Origin: Granulicella tundricola MP5ACTX9
Lineage (GTDB): Bacteria > Acidobacteriota > Terriglobia > Terriglobales > Acidobacteriaceae
Assembly (NCBI RefSeq): GCF_000178975.2
Contig: NC_015064.1
Location: 1 to 64,000, forward strand
Length of the DNA stretch: 64,000 nucleotides
Direction of reading: 5' to 3'
A program made the translations under genes and the position numbers. The notes under the pieces were generated by a model. It was given only the letters and a program-made list of their open reading frames with translations, searched no databases and was not told the origin of the DNA. Shown here piece by piece: positions 1-8,957 of this stretch. Every line of letters begins with the position of its first letter. The first letter of the stretch is position 1.

Positions 1-27
1 AAATAGATCTTCAAGGAAAGTCAACGC

Positions 28-1506
28 ATGTCATTTGTTCCTACGGCCACAGCCGTGCTGAATCACTGGGTCCGCATCCTCGGTGCGCTCGAAAAGAAGA
101 TCAACCGTCAGTCCTTCGAGACGTGGTTGAAGCCAACGCGCTACTCGCGCACGGTGGGCAAGACGCTGTTCGTCCGGATTCCTTCGGCGCAGTTCGAACA
201 CATTGGCGACAAGTATGGGGATCTGATTGAAGAGGCTATCGAGAAGCTGGGCTTCGAGATCGAGTCGGTGACGTTTGAGACGCCGCAGCAAGATCCGACG
301 GCTCCGCGGGTGCGGGAGGACGGCGGGTTCGGGCCAATGCCGAGCCATGCGACGAATACGCCGGGCGGTACGAATGGGAACGGGGCTGGGAACGGCGCGA
401 CCTCCGGGGCGATTCGGCAGAATGGTGCGCGTGGGAATGCCGCGCCGGCTGCGCCTTCGACCGAGCAGGCGAGGTTCGATTGGAATGCTGCTTCGCAGTT
501 GAATCCGCGGTATCAGTTCGACGCGTTTGTGATTGGGAGTGGGAACCAGTTTGCCGCGGCTGCTGCGCAGGCTGTCGCGGAGAGGCCTTCCAAGGCTTAC
601 AACCCGCTGTTTCTGTATGGCGGCGTAGGGATGGGCAAGACGCACCTGATGCATGCGATCGGGCATGAGGTGAAGCGGCGGATGCCGCATACCTCGATCA
701 GCTATGTGAGCGGTGAGAAGTTTACGAACGAGATGATCAACTCGGTTCGGTACGACAAGATGACCACATTCCGGGACAAGTTCCGGAATGTGGACGTGTT
801 GCTGATCGACGATATTCAGTTCCTGGCGGGCAAGGAACGGACGCAGGAAGAGTTCTTCCATACGTTCAACGCGCTGCACGAGACGATGAAGCAGATTGTG
901 ATTGCGAGTGACCGGCCTCCGAAGGAGTTGGCGGACTTTGAGGATCGCCTGCGGAGCCGCTTTGAGTGGGGCCTGATCGCAGATATTCAACCACCGGATC
1001 TGGAGACGAAGGTTGCAATCCTGCAGCGGAAGGCCGAGGCTGAGAGCACGACGCTGCCTACGGATGTGGCGCTGTTTATTGCTTCCAACGTGCGGACGAA
1101 TGTGCGTGAGCTCGAGGGTGCGTTGATCCGGGTGATTGCCTGGTGCTCGCATCATGGCGTTGAGTGCTCATTGCCTGTGGCGCAGCAGTGTTTGAAGCAG
1201 TTCATCGACACGCAGGTACGCAAGATTACGATCGAGGCGATTCAGCGTGCGGTGGCCGAGCAGTTCGGGATGCGGGTGCCGGAGTTGAAGCAGAAGAACA
1301 ACTCGAGGCAGATCGTGGTGCCGCGGCAGATTGCGATGTACCTGGCGAAGCAGATGACGGAGGCTTCGCTGCCGGAGATCGGACGGCAGTTTGGGGGCAA
1401 ACACCATACGACGGTGATGCACTCGATTGCGAAGATCGACGAGCAGCGGCGGGCGGATAAGGATCTGAACCGGACGATCAATAAGCTGATGGAGACGTTG
1501 AGTTAA
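28..1506 (+). CDS. dnaA: Chromosomal replication initiator protein DnaA
   Basis: DnaA binds DnaA boxes at oriC as an ATP-dependent oligomer and opens the duplex. The 492-residue protein has the full family layout: an N-terminal helicase/oligomerisation domain (about 10-85), a low-complexity Gly/Asn/Ala linker (about 100-145), and an AAA+ core with Walker A GGVGMGKT (198-205) and Walker B LLIDDIQ (about 258). Domain IV ends with the DNA-binding signature GGKHHTTVMHS near residue 457. The ATG is preceded by AAGGAAAG. The linker is rich in G and codes for many small residues, as usual for high-GC DnaA. Its position next to dnaN points to a nearby origin. Confidence 0.98.
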   Translation: MSFVPTATAVLNHWVRILGALEKKINRQSFETWLKPTRYSRTVGKTLFVRIPSAQFEHIGDKYGDLIEEAIEKLGFEIESVTFETPQQDPTAPRVREDGGFGPMPSHATNTPGGTNGNGAGNGATSGAIRQNGARGNAAPAAPSTEQARFDWNAASQLNPRYQFDAFVIGSGNQFAAAAAQAVAERPSKAYNPLFLYGGVGMGKTHLMHAIGHEVKRRMPHTSISYVSGEKFTNEMINSVRYDKMTTFRDKFRNVDVLLIDDIQFLAGKERTQEEFFHTFNALHETMKQIVIASDRPPKELADFEDRLRSRFEWGLIADIQPPDLETKVAILQRKAEAESTTLPTDVALFIASNVRTNVRELEGALIRVIAWCSHHGVECSLPVAQQCLKQFIDTQVRKITIEAIQRAVAEQFGMRVPELKQKNNSRQIVVPRQIAMYLAKQMTEASLPEIGRQFGGKHHTTVMHSIAKIDEQRRADKDLNRTINKLMETLS

Positions 1507-1618
1507 GTGCAGGGACTAGAGCCTAGGGAACAGGGCTTAGGGATCAGTAAGCGCTTCGGAATGAGAGGGTGATTGCCGTATGGTTTTGCTGAAGGGCTTA
1601 TGGGCCTGGAGGTGGATC

Positions 1619-2437
1619 ATGCGGCGATTGCTTTTTGTGGGGACTGTGGCGGCCTTGATGCCGCTTTGTGGTGGGGTTGCGGGAGCGCAGGCGCTGCCTG
1701 GGGTGGCGGAGCTGCGGGCGCGGGCTCTGGAGAGCTATCAGAAGAGCTCGGCGGCGCGGGAGCGGTATATCTGCAAGGAACTCATCAGGAACGACGAGTT
1801 GAATGGCAACGGTGAGGTCAAGAAGAGCTACCTGGATGAGCGCGAGATCTTCTATGTGAACGGGTTCCAGATCTCGCAGGAGGTGTCCAAGAACGGACGG
1901 GCGCTGAACGAGGGGGAGATCAGGAAGCGGGATGAGAACGTTCGCAAGCAGATTGAGGCGGCTAGCGACCATAAGCGGCCTAAGACGCAGGGGCTCGTCA
2001 TCAGTGCGGGGGATGTGCTGCGGCTGGCGAAGCTCGATCATGAACGGCGGGTGATGGTGGCGGGGCGGCCTACGATCGTGTTCGACGTGGTGCCGGATGA
2101 CGATGCGAAGGCGAGTACGGTGGAGGAGAAGCTGGTGGCCGCGATGGCTGGAACGGTTTCTATCGATGAGGCTACCGGGAACCTGCAGGACGTGAATACG
2201 ACCGGGGCCAAGGACGTGAAGGTGGGTGGGGGCCTGGTGGCGAATGTCCACAAGGGGTTCGCTATGCACATTCTGGTGGCTCCTGAGCCGGATGGGGTTT
2301 GGCTGCTGAAGCTTGCGGAGGGGACCGGGGAGGCTCGGATTGGGCTGGTGACGAAGAGTGCGATGCGCTTCCACCAGGAGACTGAGGGCTGCAAGCTGTA
2401 CGACGTGGACGCGACTCAGGTGGACAAGAAGAAGTAG
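1619..2437 (+). CDS. Conserved secreted protein of unknown function
   Basis: A 272-residue protein with a clear N-terminal signal peptide (MRRLLFVGTVAALMP, predicted cleavage after an A-Q-A stretch), so it is probably periplasmic or secreted. The ATG at 1619 was chosen because GGAGGTGG lies just upstream and the signal peptide starts there; an upstream ATG at 1580 would put 13 extra residues before it. The mature part is charged and rich in Lys/Glu, without a catalytic motif I recognise. It lies between dnaA and dnaN, and nothing links it to replication. It resembles the uncharacterised exported proteins common in Acidobacteria; I cannot assign a function. Confidence 0.82.
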   Translation: MRRLLFVGTVAALMPLCGGVAGAQALPGVAELRARALESYQKSSAARERYICKELIRNDELNGNGEVKKSYLDEREIFYVNGFQISQEVSKNGRALNEGEIRKRDENVRKQIEAASDHKRPKTQGLVISAGDVLRLAKLDHERRVMVAGRPTIVFDVVPDDDAKASTVEEKLVAAMAGTVSIDEATGNLQDVNTTGAKDVKVGGGLVANVHKGFAMHILVAPEPDGVWLLKLAEGTGEARIGLVTKSAMRFHQETEGCKLYDVDATQVDKKK

Positions 2438-3077
2438 GGCTTACCGGACTGATGTGGGTCTGTTTTTGGGCTGGGGACAGGTTATCCTCGTCCCGGCCGT
2501 GGGCTGTTGGTTTCTGGCCGGGGGGAAGCGGCTTTGTTTTGTGTGAGTTGTACGGGGTTCCCACGTTTGGGGAATAGTCTTCTCAGGCGCGGTGGAATTG
2601 TGTTGTGAAGAAGTGGGAGAAGGCGGGACGGGTCGTGAGTTTTCCTTCCTGGTTTGCTTTGCGTTCGTTTTTACGCTGAGAGTTTTAGAAATCAGGACAG
2701 GAAGGCAAGTTGTTGAATCGATGGGTGCCTGGAGTTAAATCCACATATCCAGCGGCAACGGTTACTACTACTGCTGTTTAGCTTTGTTTCATGGTTTTTT
2801 CTTAGTAGCAGTTTGGTGTTGGAGCTGAGGGCGGCGGAAGTGAGTTTCGATCGGTCGAGAATGCAAATGCCGAAGCGATTTCATGAATAGATCTTCAAGC
2901 GGATGGGGTAAGGCAAGTGCGGATAGAGCAGGGCTTAGCGGCAAAGCCATGGCCGGAGACATGAGTTGGCTTGTGACTCACACAATCGGCTGGTTTCCCA
3001 CAAAATAATGTCTGGGTGTAAAAGGGTGAGGTCACTAGAATTGTTTTCAGCACCAATGAACCGCCCGGAGAGAGCCT
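2438..3077. other. Long dnaA-dnaN spacer, possible origin-associated region
   Basis: This 640-bp non-coding stretch between the secreted-protein gene and dnaN has no convincing ORF. It holds only imperfect DnaA-box-like words: TTATCCTCG (2482-2490), AAATCCACA (2737-2745) and TTTCCCACA (2994-3002), plus an AT-richer tract around 2760-2820. A 14-bp word, AATAGATCTTCAAG, occurs at 2886-2899 and again at 2-15 just upstream of dnaA. The boxes are too degenerate to prove an origin; the real oriC may lie upstream of dnaA, outside the window. It probably also holds the dnaN promoter. Confidence 0.3.
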
Positions 3078-4271
3078 GTGCCTACCTTGACCGAAGATTC
3101 CGAGACCAACACGAACGTAGCGGCACCGACCGGCAACCTGGAGATCACGGTGTCTCGCGCGGAGCTGCTGCGTGAGCTGACCGCGGCGCAGTCCGTGGTG
3201 GAGCGGAAGACGACGATTCCGATTCTTTCGAACTTCCTGTTCGAGGCCTCGAACGAAGGGGAGACGGGGCGGCTGACGATTACGGCGACTGACCTGGACC
3301 AGAGCCTGCGGACGAGCTGCGCGGCGAAGGTGAAGAAGGCCGGGGCATGCACGATTCCGGCGCGGAAGCTGTACGACTACATCCGGCTGCTGCCTGAGGG
3401 CGAGATCTCGATCAAGCTGATGGATAACCACTGGGTGCAGATCCGTGCGGGCCGCTCCAACACGAAGATGGTTGGAATGGCGCGGGCGAACTTCCCGCAG
3501 GTGGCGGAGTTTCCGGCGAGCGGGGCGTATACGCTTTCGGTTGCGAGCTTGAAGACGATGGTCTCGAAGACGATCTTTGCGATCTCGAACGAGGAGAGCC
3601 GGTATACGCTGAACGGTGCGCTGCTGGTGCTGAAGGCTGAGTCGATGGCGATGGTGGCGACGGATGGCCATCGGCTGGCGCATGTCGAGAAGCTGGGCGA
3701 GACGCTGGAAGGTATCTCCGGCGAGAAGAAGACCTTGATTCCGCGGAAGGCGCTGAGCGAGCTTTCCTCGCTGCTGAACTCGACCGACGCGGAGACGATG
3801 CAGTTTGCGGATGACGACTCGACCCTGTTCTTCAAGATGGGTGGCCGGGTGCTGACGAGCCGGAAGCTCACCGGCCAGTTCCCGAACTATGAGGCTGTGC
3901 TGCCGCGGGATAATAACAAGTTCGTCATCGTGCGGAGTGAAGACCTGATGAGCGCGATTCAGCGTGTGGCGCAGTTTGCCGACGAGCGCTCGGGTGCGAT
4001 CAAGATCAGGCTGGAGCAGAACGAGCTTCGGCTTTCGTCTTCGTCGACTGACTCGGGTGAGTCGGAGGACACGATTGAGACGCCTTACAACTACGATCCT
4101 CTGGTCGTCGGGTTCAACTCGCAGTATCTGATCGACTTTTTGAAGGCGATTGGGAATACGGGTGAGGTTCGGTTGGAGTTCAAGGACGCGCAGAGCGCAG
4201 GGCAGATGCGGCCGGAGGACGGCAACGAAGACGTCAAGTACCGCTACATCCTAATGCCAATGAGGATTTGA
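3078..4271 (+). CDS. dnaN: DNA polymerase III sliding clamp (beta subunit)
   Basis: DnaN forms the dimeric ring that tethers DNA polymerase III to DNA. The 397-residue product has the standard three-domain clamp length plus about 20 extra N-terminal residues before the usual start (ITVSRAELLRELTAAQSVVE). It shows the conserved RKTTIPILSN segment and the typical C-terminal ending with YRYILMPMRI, where MPMRI is the hallmark clamp terminus. The GTG at 3078 has GGAGAGAG at the right distance. An internal start near the canonical first strand would remove the extension. A terminator-like hairpin follows at 4359-4390. Confidence 0.97.
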   Translation: MPTLTEDSETNTNVAAPTGNLEITVSRAELLRELTAAQSVVERKTTIPILSNFLFEASNEGETGRLTITATDLDQSLRTSCAAKVKKAGACTIPARKLYDYIRLLPEGEISIKLMDNHWVQIRAGRSNTKMVGMARANFPQVAEFPASGAYTLSVASLKTMVSKTIFAISNEESRYTLNGALLVLKAESMAMVATDGHRLAHVEKLGETLEGISGEKKTLIPRKALSELSSLLNSTDAETMQFADDDSTLFFKMGGRVLTSRKLTGQFPNYEAVLPRDNNKFVIVRSEDLMSAIQRVAQFADERSGAIKIRLEQNELRLSSSSTDSGESEDTIETPYNYDPLVVGFNSQYLIDFLKAIGNTGEVRLEFKDAQSAGQMRPEDGNEDVKYRYILMPMRI

Positions 4272-4358
4272 GTGCTTCGCACAGTTTTGGACCGCTTCGC
4301 GGTGTGCTCCTTTGGTAGGGCTATGAGACGTGGAGTGGATGGGGATTGTAAAGGCGTG

Positions 4359-4390
4359 GGCTCGGACTTCGGTTCGGGCCTTTTGCTTTT
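4359..4390 (+). terminator. Rho-independent terminator downstream of dnaN
   Basis: GGCTCGGAC (4359-4367) pairs with GTTCGGGCC (4372-4380), with G-U wobbles, across a stable TTCG tetraloop, followed by TTTTGCTTTT. It lies about 90 bp after dnaN and before the next gene's start, so it probably ends the dnaN transcript. Confidence 0.75.
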
Positions 4391-4436
4391 GTGTTGGTAG
4401 GATGGACGCGTCGGCAGTGATGCGGAGGTGGTTCCG

Positions 4437-5207
4437 ATGGTGAAGCTCGAGGCTTGGCGATGGGTTGCGGTGACCTGTTTTGGGTTGACGGCTTATGGGT
4501 TTAGCCAGGAGAAGGCTACTCCGTTGACGTTTGAGGTGGCTACGGTGCGGCTGACGAAGCCGGGGGAGCTCGATGGTTGGATCAAGGCTCTGCCGGGTGG
4601 GGCGGAGTATACGGCGCACAACATTCCGGTGAAGCTGATGATCAGCCTGATGTACAAGGTGCCGATGCGGCAGATCAGTGGTGGCCCGGACTGGATGGAG
4701 ACGGACAAGTATGACGTGGAGGCGAAGGCGGACAAGTCCTACAGCCTGGACGATCTTCATACGATGTACCGGGGCTTGCTGGCGGAGAGGTTTCACCTGA
4801 AGGTGCGCAAGGAGATTCATGAAGGGCCGGTCTATGCGCTGACGGTGGACAAGGGTGGCGTGAAGATGAAGCCGGACCTGAGCGAGCAAAGCTATGCGAT
4901 TCCGATTACCTACAGTGGGGAGGGCGCGGTGGGGAATAGGGTGCCGATGTCTTATCTGAGCTGGTGGCTCGGACAGCAGCTGCAGTCCGAGAGCAGGCCG
5001 GTGGTGGACGAGACGGGATTGAAGGAGAACTTCGATTTCACGTTGAGCTTTACGCCGCCTCGGCTGGAGGGCACGGACGGCGGTGCGGCAGAGAAGCCTT
5101 CGCTTTTCACCGCCGTCAAAGAGCAGCTTGGATTGAAGCTCGAGGCTCAGAAGGGACCTGTGGAGTACTACGTGATTGAGCACATCGAGCGGCCGAGCGC
5201 AAATTAG
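4437..5207 (+). CDS. TIGR03435-family exported protein
   Basis: A 256-residue protein matching the layout of the TIGR03435 family, which is expanded in Acidobacteria and has no known biochemical role. Visible hallmarks are an N-terminal signal-like segment (WVAVTCFGLTAYGF), then FEVATVR, the segment SGGPDWMETDKYDVEAKA, and the LLAERFHLKVRKE block followed by YALTVDKGG. A C-terminal DETGLKENFDFTL stretch is also typical. The ATG at 4437 was chosen because GGAGGTG ends seven bases before it; a GTG at 4428 is the alternative. It appears to be monocistronic, after the dnaN terminator. Confidence 0.88.
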   Translation: MVKLEAWRWVAVTCFGLTAYGFSQEKATPLTFEVATVRLTKPGELDGWIKALPGGAEYTAHNIPVKLMISLMYKVPMRQISGGPDWMETDKYDVEAKADKSYSLDDLHTMYRGLLAERFHLKVRKEIHEGPVYALTVDKGGVKMKPDLSEQSYAIPITYSGEGAVGNRVPMSYLSWWLGQQLQSESRPVVDETGLKENFDFTLSFTPPRLEGTDGGAAEKPSLFTAVKEQLGLKLEAQKGPVEYYVIEHIERPSAN

Positions 5208-5235
5208 CGCGTCTGGGGCGTGAGAGACTTCTAGA

Positions 5236-6834
5236 GTGGATATGGGCAGCACGAATCGACCCGACTCAACGGCTGAAGACAGACGTCTTGAGGCGCTGCG
5301 GCAGTTCTCGATTCTGGATACGCTGCCGGAGCAGGGGTATGAGGATGTGACGGAGCTGGCTTCGTTCATCTGCGGGACTCCGATTGCGCTGGTTTCGCTG
5401 GTGGATGCGGAACGGCAGTGGTTCAAGTCTGTCCGGGGGCTGGAGGCGCGGGAGACGCCGGTGTCTCAGAGTTTTTGCGCTTATACGGTGCCAACCGGCG
5501 AGACGCTGATCGTGACGGATGCGCGGACGGATGAGCGCTTCAAGAATAATCCGCTGGTGCTGGGTGATCCGAACATACGGTTTTATGCGGGGGCGCCGAT
5601 CGTGGAGGCGAACGGGTATGTGCTGGGGACCGTGTGCGTGATCGATACGGAGCCTCGGGAGTTGTCGGCGAAGCAGGTCCGGGCGCTGGAGGCGCTGGCG
5701 CGGCAGGTGATGTCGATGATGGAGCTGCGCAAGGCAATTGCGGCTGAGGCCAAGGCGACTGAGACAACTCGCCTGGCGCAGGAGTCGGCGAAGATCGCTT
5801 CGTGGGAGTGGGAGGTTGAATCGGGGCGGCTGTCGTGGAGTGGGGATAGCGCTTGGATCTATGGGCGGCCGGCGGAGGAGCTGGCGCATATCGACCAGGT
5901 TCTACCGTGTGTGCATGAGGAGGATTTGCATGTCTTGCAGGGGTCGATGGCGGATTCCCTGGCGGGCGGGGGGGAGTTTCAGAATGAGTTCCGGGTGGTC
6001 TGGCCGGATGGTTCGACGCACCTGATCGTGGGGCAGGGCAGTACGGTGCTGAAGGCCTCGGGAGAGGTTGCGCGCGTGGTGGGGATCAACCGGGATGTGA
6101 CGCAGCGGCGGTTGACGGAGGAGGCGCTGCGGCAGAGTGAGAAGCTGGCGGCGGTGGGACGGCTGGCGAGCACGATTGCGCATGAGATGAACAATCCGCT
6201 GGAGTCGGTGACGAATTTGCTTTATCTGGCGATGACGAGCGGGACTTTGTCGGAGGAGGCGCATACGTACCTCTCGACTGCGGAACGTGAGCTGAGGCGG
6301 GTGTCTGCGATTGCGAATCAGACGCTGCGGTTTCATAAGCAATCCAGCAAGCCGCAGAGGGTGAGCTGCGAAGACCTGTTCGAGAGTGCATTGCTGATAC
6401 ACCAAGGGCGGATTGTGAACTCGGGTGTTGCGGTGCAGAAGCGGAAGCGTGCGACGGAGACGGTGCTGTGCTTCGACGGCGAGATACGGCAGGTACTGAA
6501 TAACCTGCTTGGGAATGCGATCGACGCGATGAGCGCGGGGGAAGGGCGGCTGGTGATTCGTAGCCGGAATGCGACGGATTGGGTCTCGGGCCGCAAGGGG
6601 TTGATGCTGACGGTGGCGGATACCGGTGCCGGGATGAGCGCTGCGACGCAGAAGCGGCTGTTCGATGCATTTTTTACGACGAAGGGGATCGGCGGGACGG
6701 GGCTGGGACTTTGGGTGAGCAAGGAGATCGTGGAACGGCATGGTGGGGCGCTGCGGGTGCGGAGCAGCCAGGCGGAGGGGCATCGGGGTACGGTTTTTTG
6801 CCTGTTTCTGCCGTTCGATGCGGTGGCTCGTTAG
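5236..6834 (+). CDS. GAF-PAS sensor histidine kinase
   Basis: A 532-residue soluble two-component sensor kinase. Domains in order: a GAF domain (about 18-165, typical FYAGAPIVEANGYVLGTVCVID block), a PAS fold with a PAC-like tail (about 185-293), a dimerisation/phosphoacceptor domain with IAHEMNNPLE (His316), and a HATPase domain with N-box NNLLGNAIDAM (about 422), G1 VADTGAGMS and G2 GTGLGLWV. All catalytic boxes look intact, so it should autophosphorylate. No transmembrane segment is seen, implying a cytoplasmic signal. No response regulator is adjacent, so it is an orphan here. A GTG start is likely; an ATG two codons later is possible. Confidence 0.93.
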   Translation: MDMGSTNRPDSTAEDRRLEALRQFSILDTLPEQGYEDVTELASFICGTPIALVSLVDAERQWFKSVRGLEARETPVSQSFCAYTVPTGETLIVTDARTDERFKNNPLVLGDPNIRFYAGAPIVEANGYVLGTVCVIDTEPRELSAKQVRALEALARQVMSMMELRKAIAAEAKATETTRLAQESAKIASWEWEVESGRLSWSGDSAWIYGRPAEELAHIDQVLPCVHEEDLHVLQGSMADSLAGGGEFQNEFRVVWPDGSTHLIVGQGSTVLKASGEVARVVGINRDVTQRRLTEEALRQSEKLAAVGRLASTIAHEMNNPLESVTNLLYLAMTSGTLSEEAHTYLSTAERELRRVSAIANQTLRFHKQSSKPQRVSCEDLFESALLIHQGRIVNSGVAVQKRKRATETVLCFDGEIRQVLNNLLGNAIDAMSAGEGRLVIRSRNATDWVSGRKGLMLTVADTGAGMSAATQKRLFDAFFTTKGIGGTGLGLWVSKEIVERHGGALRVRSSQAEGHRGTVFCLFLPFDAVAR

Positions 6835-6906
6835 GCGCTCGGCAAAGGGTGTCGTGCAAGCTGCATCAGAGGGAGTATGGATTTATTGGAACGGAGGAGT
6901 GGAACG

Positions 6907-7374
6907 TTGAGGATGCGTCTGGGCCTTGGGGCCGGATTGTTGATGGCAGGTGGACTGTTGCAGGGAGCGGCGGCGCAGGCTGTGCCGCAATCGATCACGG
7001 GCCGGTGGCGGGTGGAGAGGATTCTGCCGACGCACAATGTGGGTTGCTGGGATGCGGAACGGGCCAAGACGCTGGTGGGGTCGACGCTGCGGTATGAGCA
7101 GGGGCGGATGACGTGGCAGGGCGGGACGGTCGAGGTGGCGGAGGCGCTCTCGCGTACGCTGAGCCGGCGGAAGTACCAGGACGAGTACAGCGTGGACCTG
7201 GCGGAGCTTGGGATCAAGGCGGCTGAGGTGGTGGAGATCGACCTGCAGCATGAGGATGCGGATGTGACCGGCGCGACGACTGAGGTTCCGGGCGATACGG
7301 TGGTGATGGCTGGGCCGGGGCGGATCGTGGTGAGCGCGTGCGGAGTTTACTTTCTTGCGGTGCGGGCGCGATGA
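6907..7374 (+). CDS. Small exported protein of unknown function
   Basis: A protein of about 155 residues with a signal peptide (MRLGLGAGLLMAGGLLQGAAAQA) and a mature part of about 125 residues. The mature part begins around SITGRWRVERI and contains Cys in NVGCWD and SACGVY, which may form a periplasmic disulphide. The TTG at 6907 is preferred because GGAGGAG lies seven bases upstream; ATGs at 6913 and 6877 are alternatives, the latter with a ribosome site too close to it. Its stop overlaps the start of the next lipoprotein gene, so the two are translationally coupled. No family recognised. Confidence 0.75.
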   Translation: MRMRLGLGAGLLMAGGLLQGAAAQAVPQSITGRWRVERILPTHNVGCWDAERAKTLVGSTLRYEQGRMTWQGGTVEVAEALSRTLSRRKYQDEYSVDLAELGIKAAEVVEIDLQHEDADVTGATTEVPGDTVVMAGPGRIVVSACGVYFLAVRAR

Positions 7375-7859
7375 AGAAGCTGGCATTGGTGGGATTGGTG
7401 TTGTTGATGGGGTGCGGGCCTCGGCTGTACTCCGGCAAGGGAGTGGTGGCGGGGAGCGGCGGGACGCTGGGGAACTGGTCGCATCCGCCTGCGGGCTGCA
7501 TACGGGATTCGGCTTATCAGGATGAGGGTCAGCGATCCGTGGCTACGTTCCTCTGGAAGGATTTGCGAATCCTGGAACCGGGCCCGGGCTATAACGACAT
7601 CTGGAAGAACGACACGCCGATCCGGCTGGACTTGCAACGGGACGGCGACGGATACACGGGTGTGCTGAGAACGTTCAAGCAGCAACTGGGGTGGCGGATC
7701 GACAAGACAGCCTGCTCCGAGTTTGAATTCACCCCGCATGAGGGTCCGGCGAGAGAGCCTAAGGGCCGGCCGGTGCTGGATGGCGAGTTGAAGATGGATT
7801 GCGCGGTGGCGGGCGGGCGGCTTACGGCGAATGTCAGTTTTAAGGGTTGCGGCTACTAG
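7371..7859 (+). CDS. Small lipoprotein of unknown function
   Basis: A 162-residue predicted lipoprotein: MKKLALVGLVLLMGC fits a type II signal peptide with a lipobox ending at Cys15. The ATG overlaps the previous gene's TGA (ATGA), showing translational coupling with the exported protein before it. The mature domain carries Cys near KTACSEFEF and MDCAVAG, which could be disulphide-bonded. The pair probably works in the same cell-envelope process. No known domain recognised. Confidence 0.75.
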   Translation: MKKLALVGLVLLMGCGPRLYSGKGVVAGSGGTLGNWSHPPAGCIRDSAYQDEGQRSVATFLWKDLRILEPGPGYNDIWKNDTPIRLDLQRDGDGYTGVLRTFKQQLGWRIDKTACSEFEFTPHEGPAREPKGRPVLDGELKMDCAVAGGRLTANVSFKGCGY

Positions 7860-7922
7860 GCAGCATCAGGATTTGATGAAAGGCCCTTATAATTCGCCCC
7901 AGGTTCGACGAGGAGGAGCGAG

Positions 7923-8957
7923 ATGCGTTCTGGATTGCGAGTGCTGGGCTGGATGCTGATCGGTGTACTGGCAGCGAGTGCCGCGGGTCAGGCCGGGACT
8001 CATTCACGGCATGCGGGCCGGGTGGATACTGTGACCTCCGGGACGCGGGTGCTTTATACGTTTCCGCAGTCGAATAACAGCGCCACGCCGCTCTATGCGC
8101 TGGTGAATGGATCGTTGAAGACGATCGACATGACGATGTACGAATTGGTGGACACGGTGTTCTCCGCGGACCTGGTGGCGGCGTGCAAGCGCGGCGTGAA
8201 GGTTCGGGTGATCCTGGATCAGAATCTTGAGAAGTCCAGCAATACGGCGGCCTACAACCAGTTGAACAAGACGACGAACTGCAGCGCGGCGTGGGCGAAC
8301 CCGGCATTCCAGGCGACGCACCAGAAGAGCATGATCGTGGATGGAACGAAGCTGGCGATCATAACGCTGAACCTGACGACCCGGTATTACACGACGTCGC
8401 GGGACTTTGCGCTGGTGGAGACGGATGCGGCGGATATCGCGGCGGTGGAGGCTACGTTCAATGCGGACTTCAAGTCGACGACGTCATTTGCGTATCAGCC
8501 GGGCAAGGGGACGGATCTGATCTGGAGCCCGACGACGGCGACGGCGGATCTGCTGGGAATCATCAACGGTGCGACCAAGACACTGCTGGTGGAGAACGAA
8601 GAGATGGGCGCGGCGAACGTGGTGAGCGCGCTGGAGGCGGCGTGCAAGCGCGGGGTTGCGGTACATGTCGCCATGACAAACCTGACTGCCTACAAGACGG
8701 AGTTTGCGGCGCTGAAGGCGGCTGGATGCGGAGTTCACCTGTACGCGAGTACGGCGACGGGGCTCTACATCCATGCCAAGGTGCTGGTGGCAGACTATGG
8801 TCTGAGCACGCAGATGGTTTACGTGGGCTCGATCAACTTCTCGATTCCCTCCATGACGGATAACCGGGAGCTGGGTTTGTATGTTTCCGATGCAACGATC
8901 GTCAAGGCGTTGCAGACGCAGGTCACGACGGACTACGCCGGGGCACCTGCGCTTTAG
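7923..8957 (+). CDS. Exported phospholipase D-like protein with two HKD motifs
   Basis: A 344-residue PLD-superfamily protein with a signal peptide (GWMLIGVLAASAAGQ), so probably periplasmic. Two HxK(x4)D motifs are visible: HQKSMIVD (His133, Lys135, Asp140) and HAKVLVAD (His284, Lys286, Asp291), the arrangement of PLD phosphodiesterases and Nuc-type nucleases. Two internally similar halves each contain an ACKRGV segment. It should cleave phosphodiester bonds in phospholipid or nucleic acid through a phosphohistidine intermediate. Substrate is unknown. GAGGAGCG precedes the ATG. It converges on the SRPBCC gene, with overlapping stop codons. Confidence 0.9.
   Translation: MRSGLRVLGWMLIGVLAASAAGQAGTHSRHAGRVDTVTSGTRVLYTFPQSNNSATPLYALVNGSLKTIDMTMYELVDTVFSADLVAACKRGVKVRVILDQNLEKSSNTAAYNQLNKTTNCSAAWANPAFQATHQKSMIVDGTKLAIITLNLTTRYYTTSRDFALVETDAADIAAVEATFNADFKSTTSFAYQPGKGTDLIWSPTTATADLLGIINGATKTLLVENEEMGAANVVSALEAACKRGVAVHVAMTNLTAYKTEFAALKAAGCGVHLYASTATGLYIHAKVLVADYGLSTQMVYVGSINFSIPSMTDNRELGLYVSDATIVKALQTQVTTDYAGAPAL

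Noticed and set aside
31..1155. Long minus-strand reading frame over dnaA
   Set aside because: It is the antisense shadow of a clear dnaA gene; high GC creates long open frames.
2438..3077. Definite oriC call
   Set aside because: Only degenerate DnaA-box-like words were found, without a clear cluster; origin may lie upstream of dnaA.
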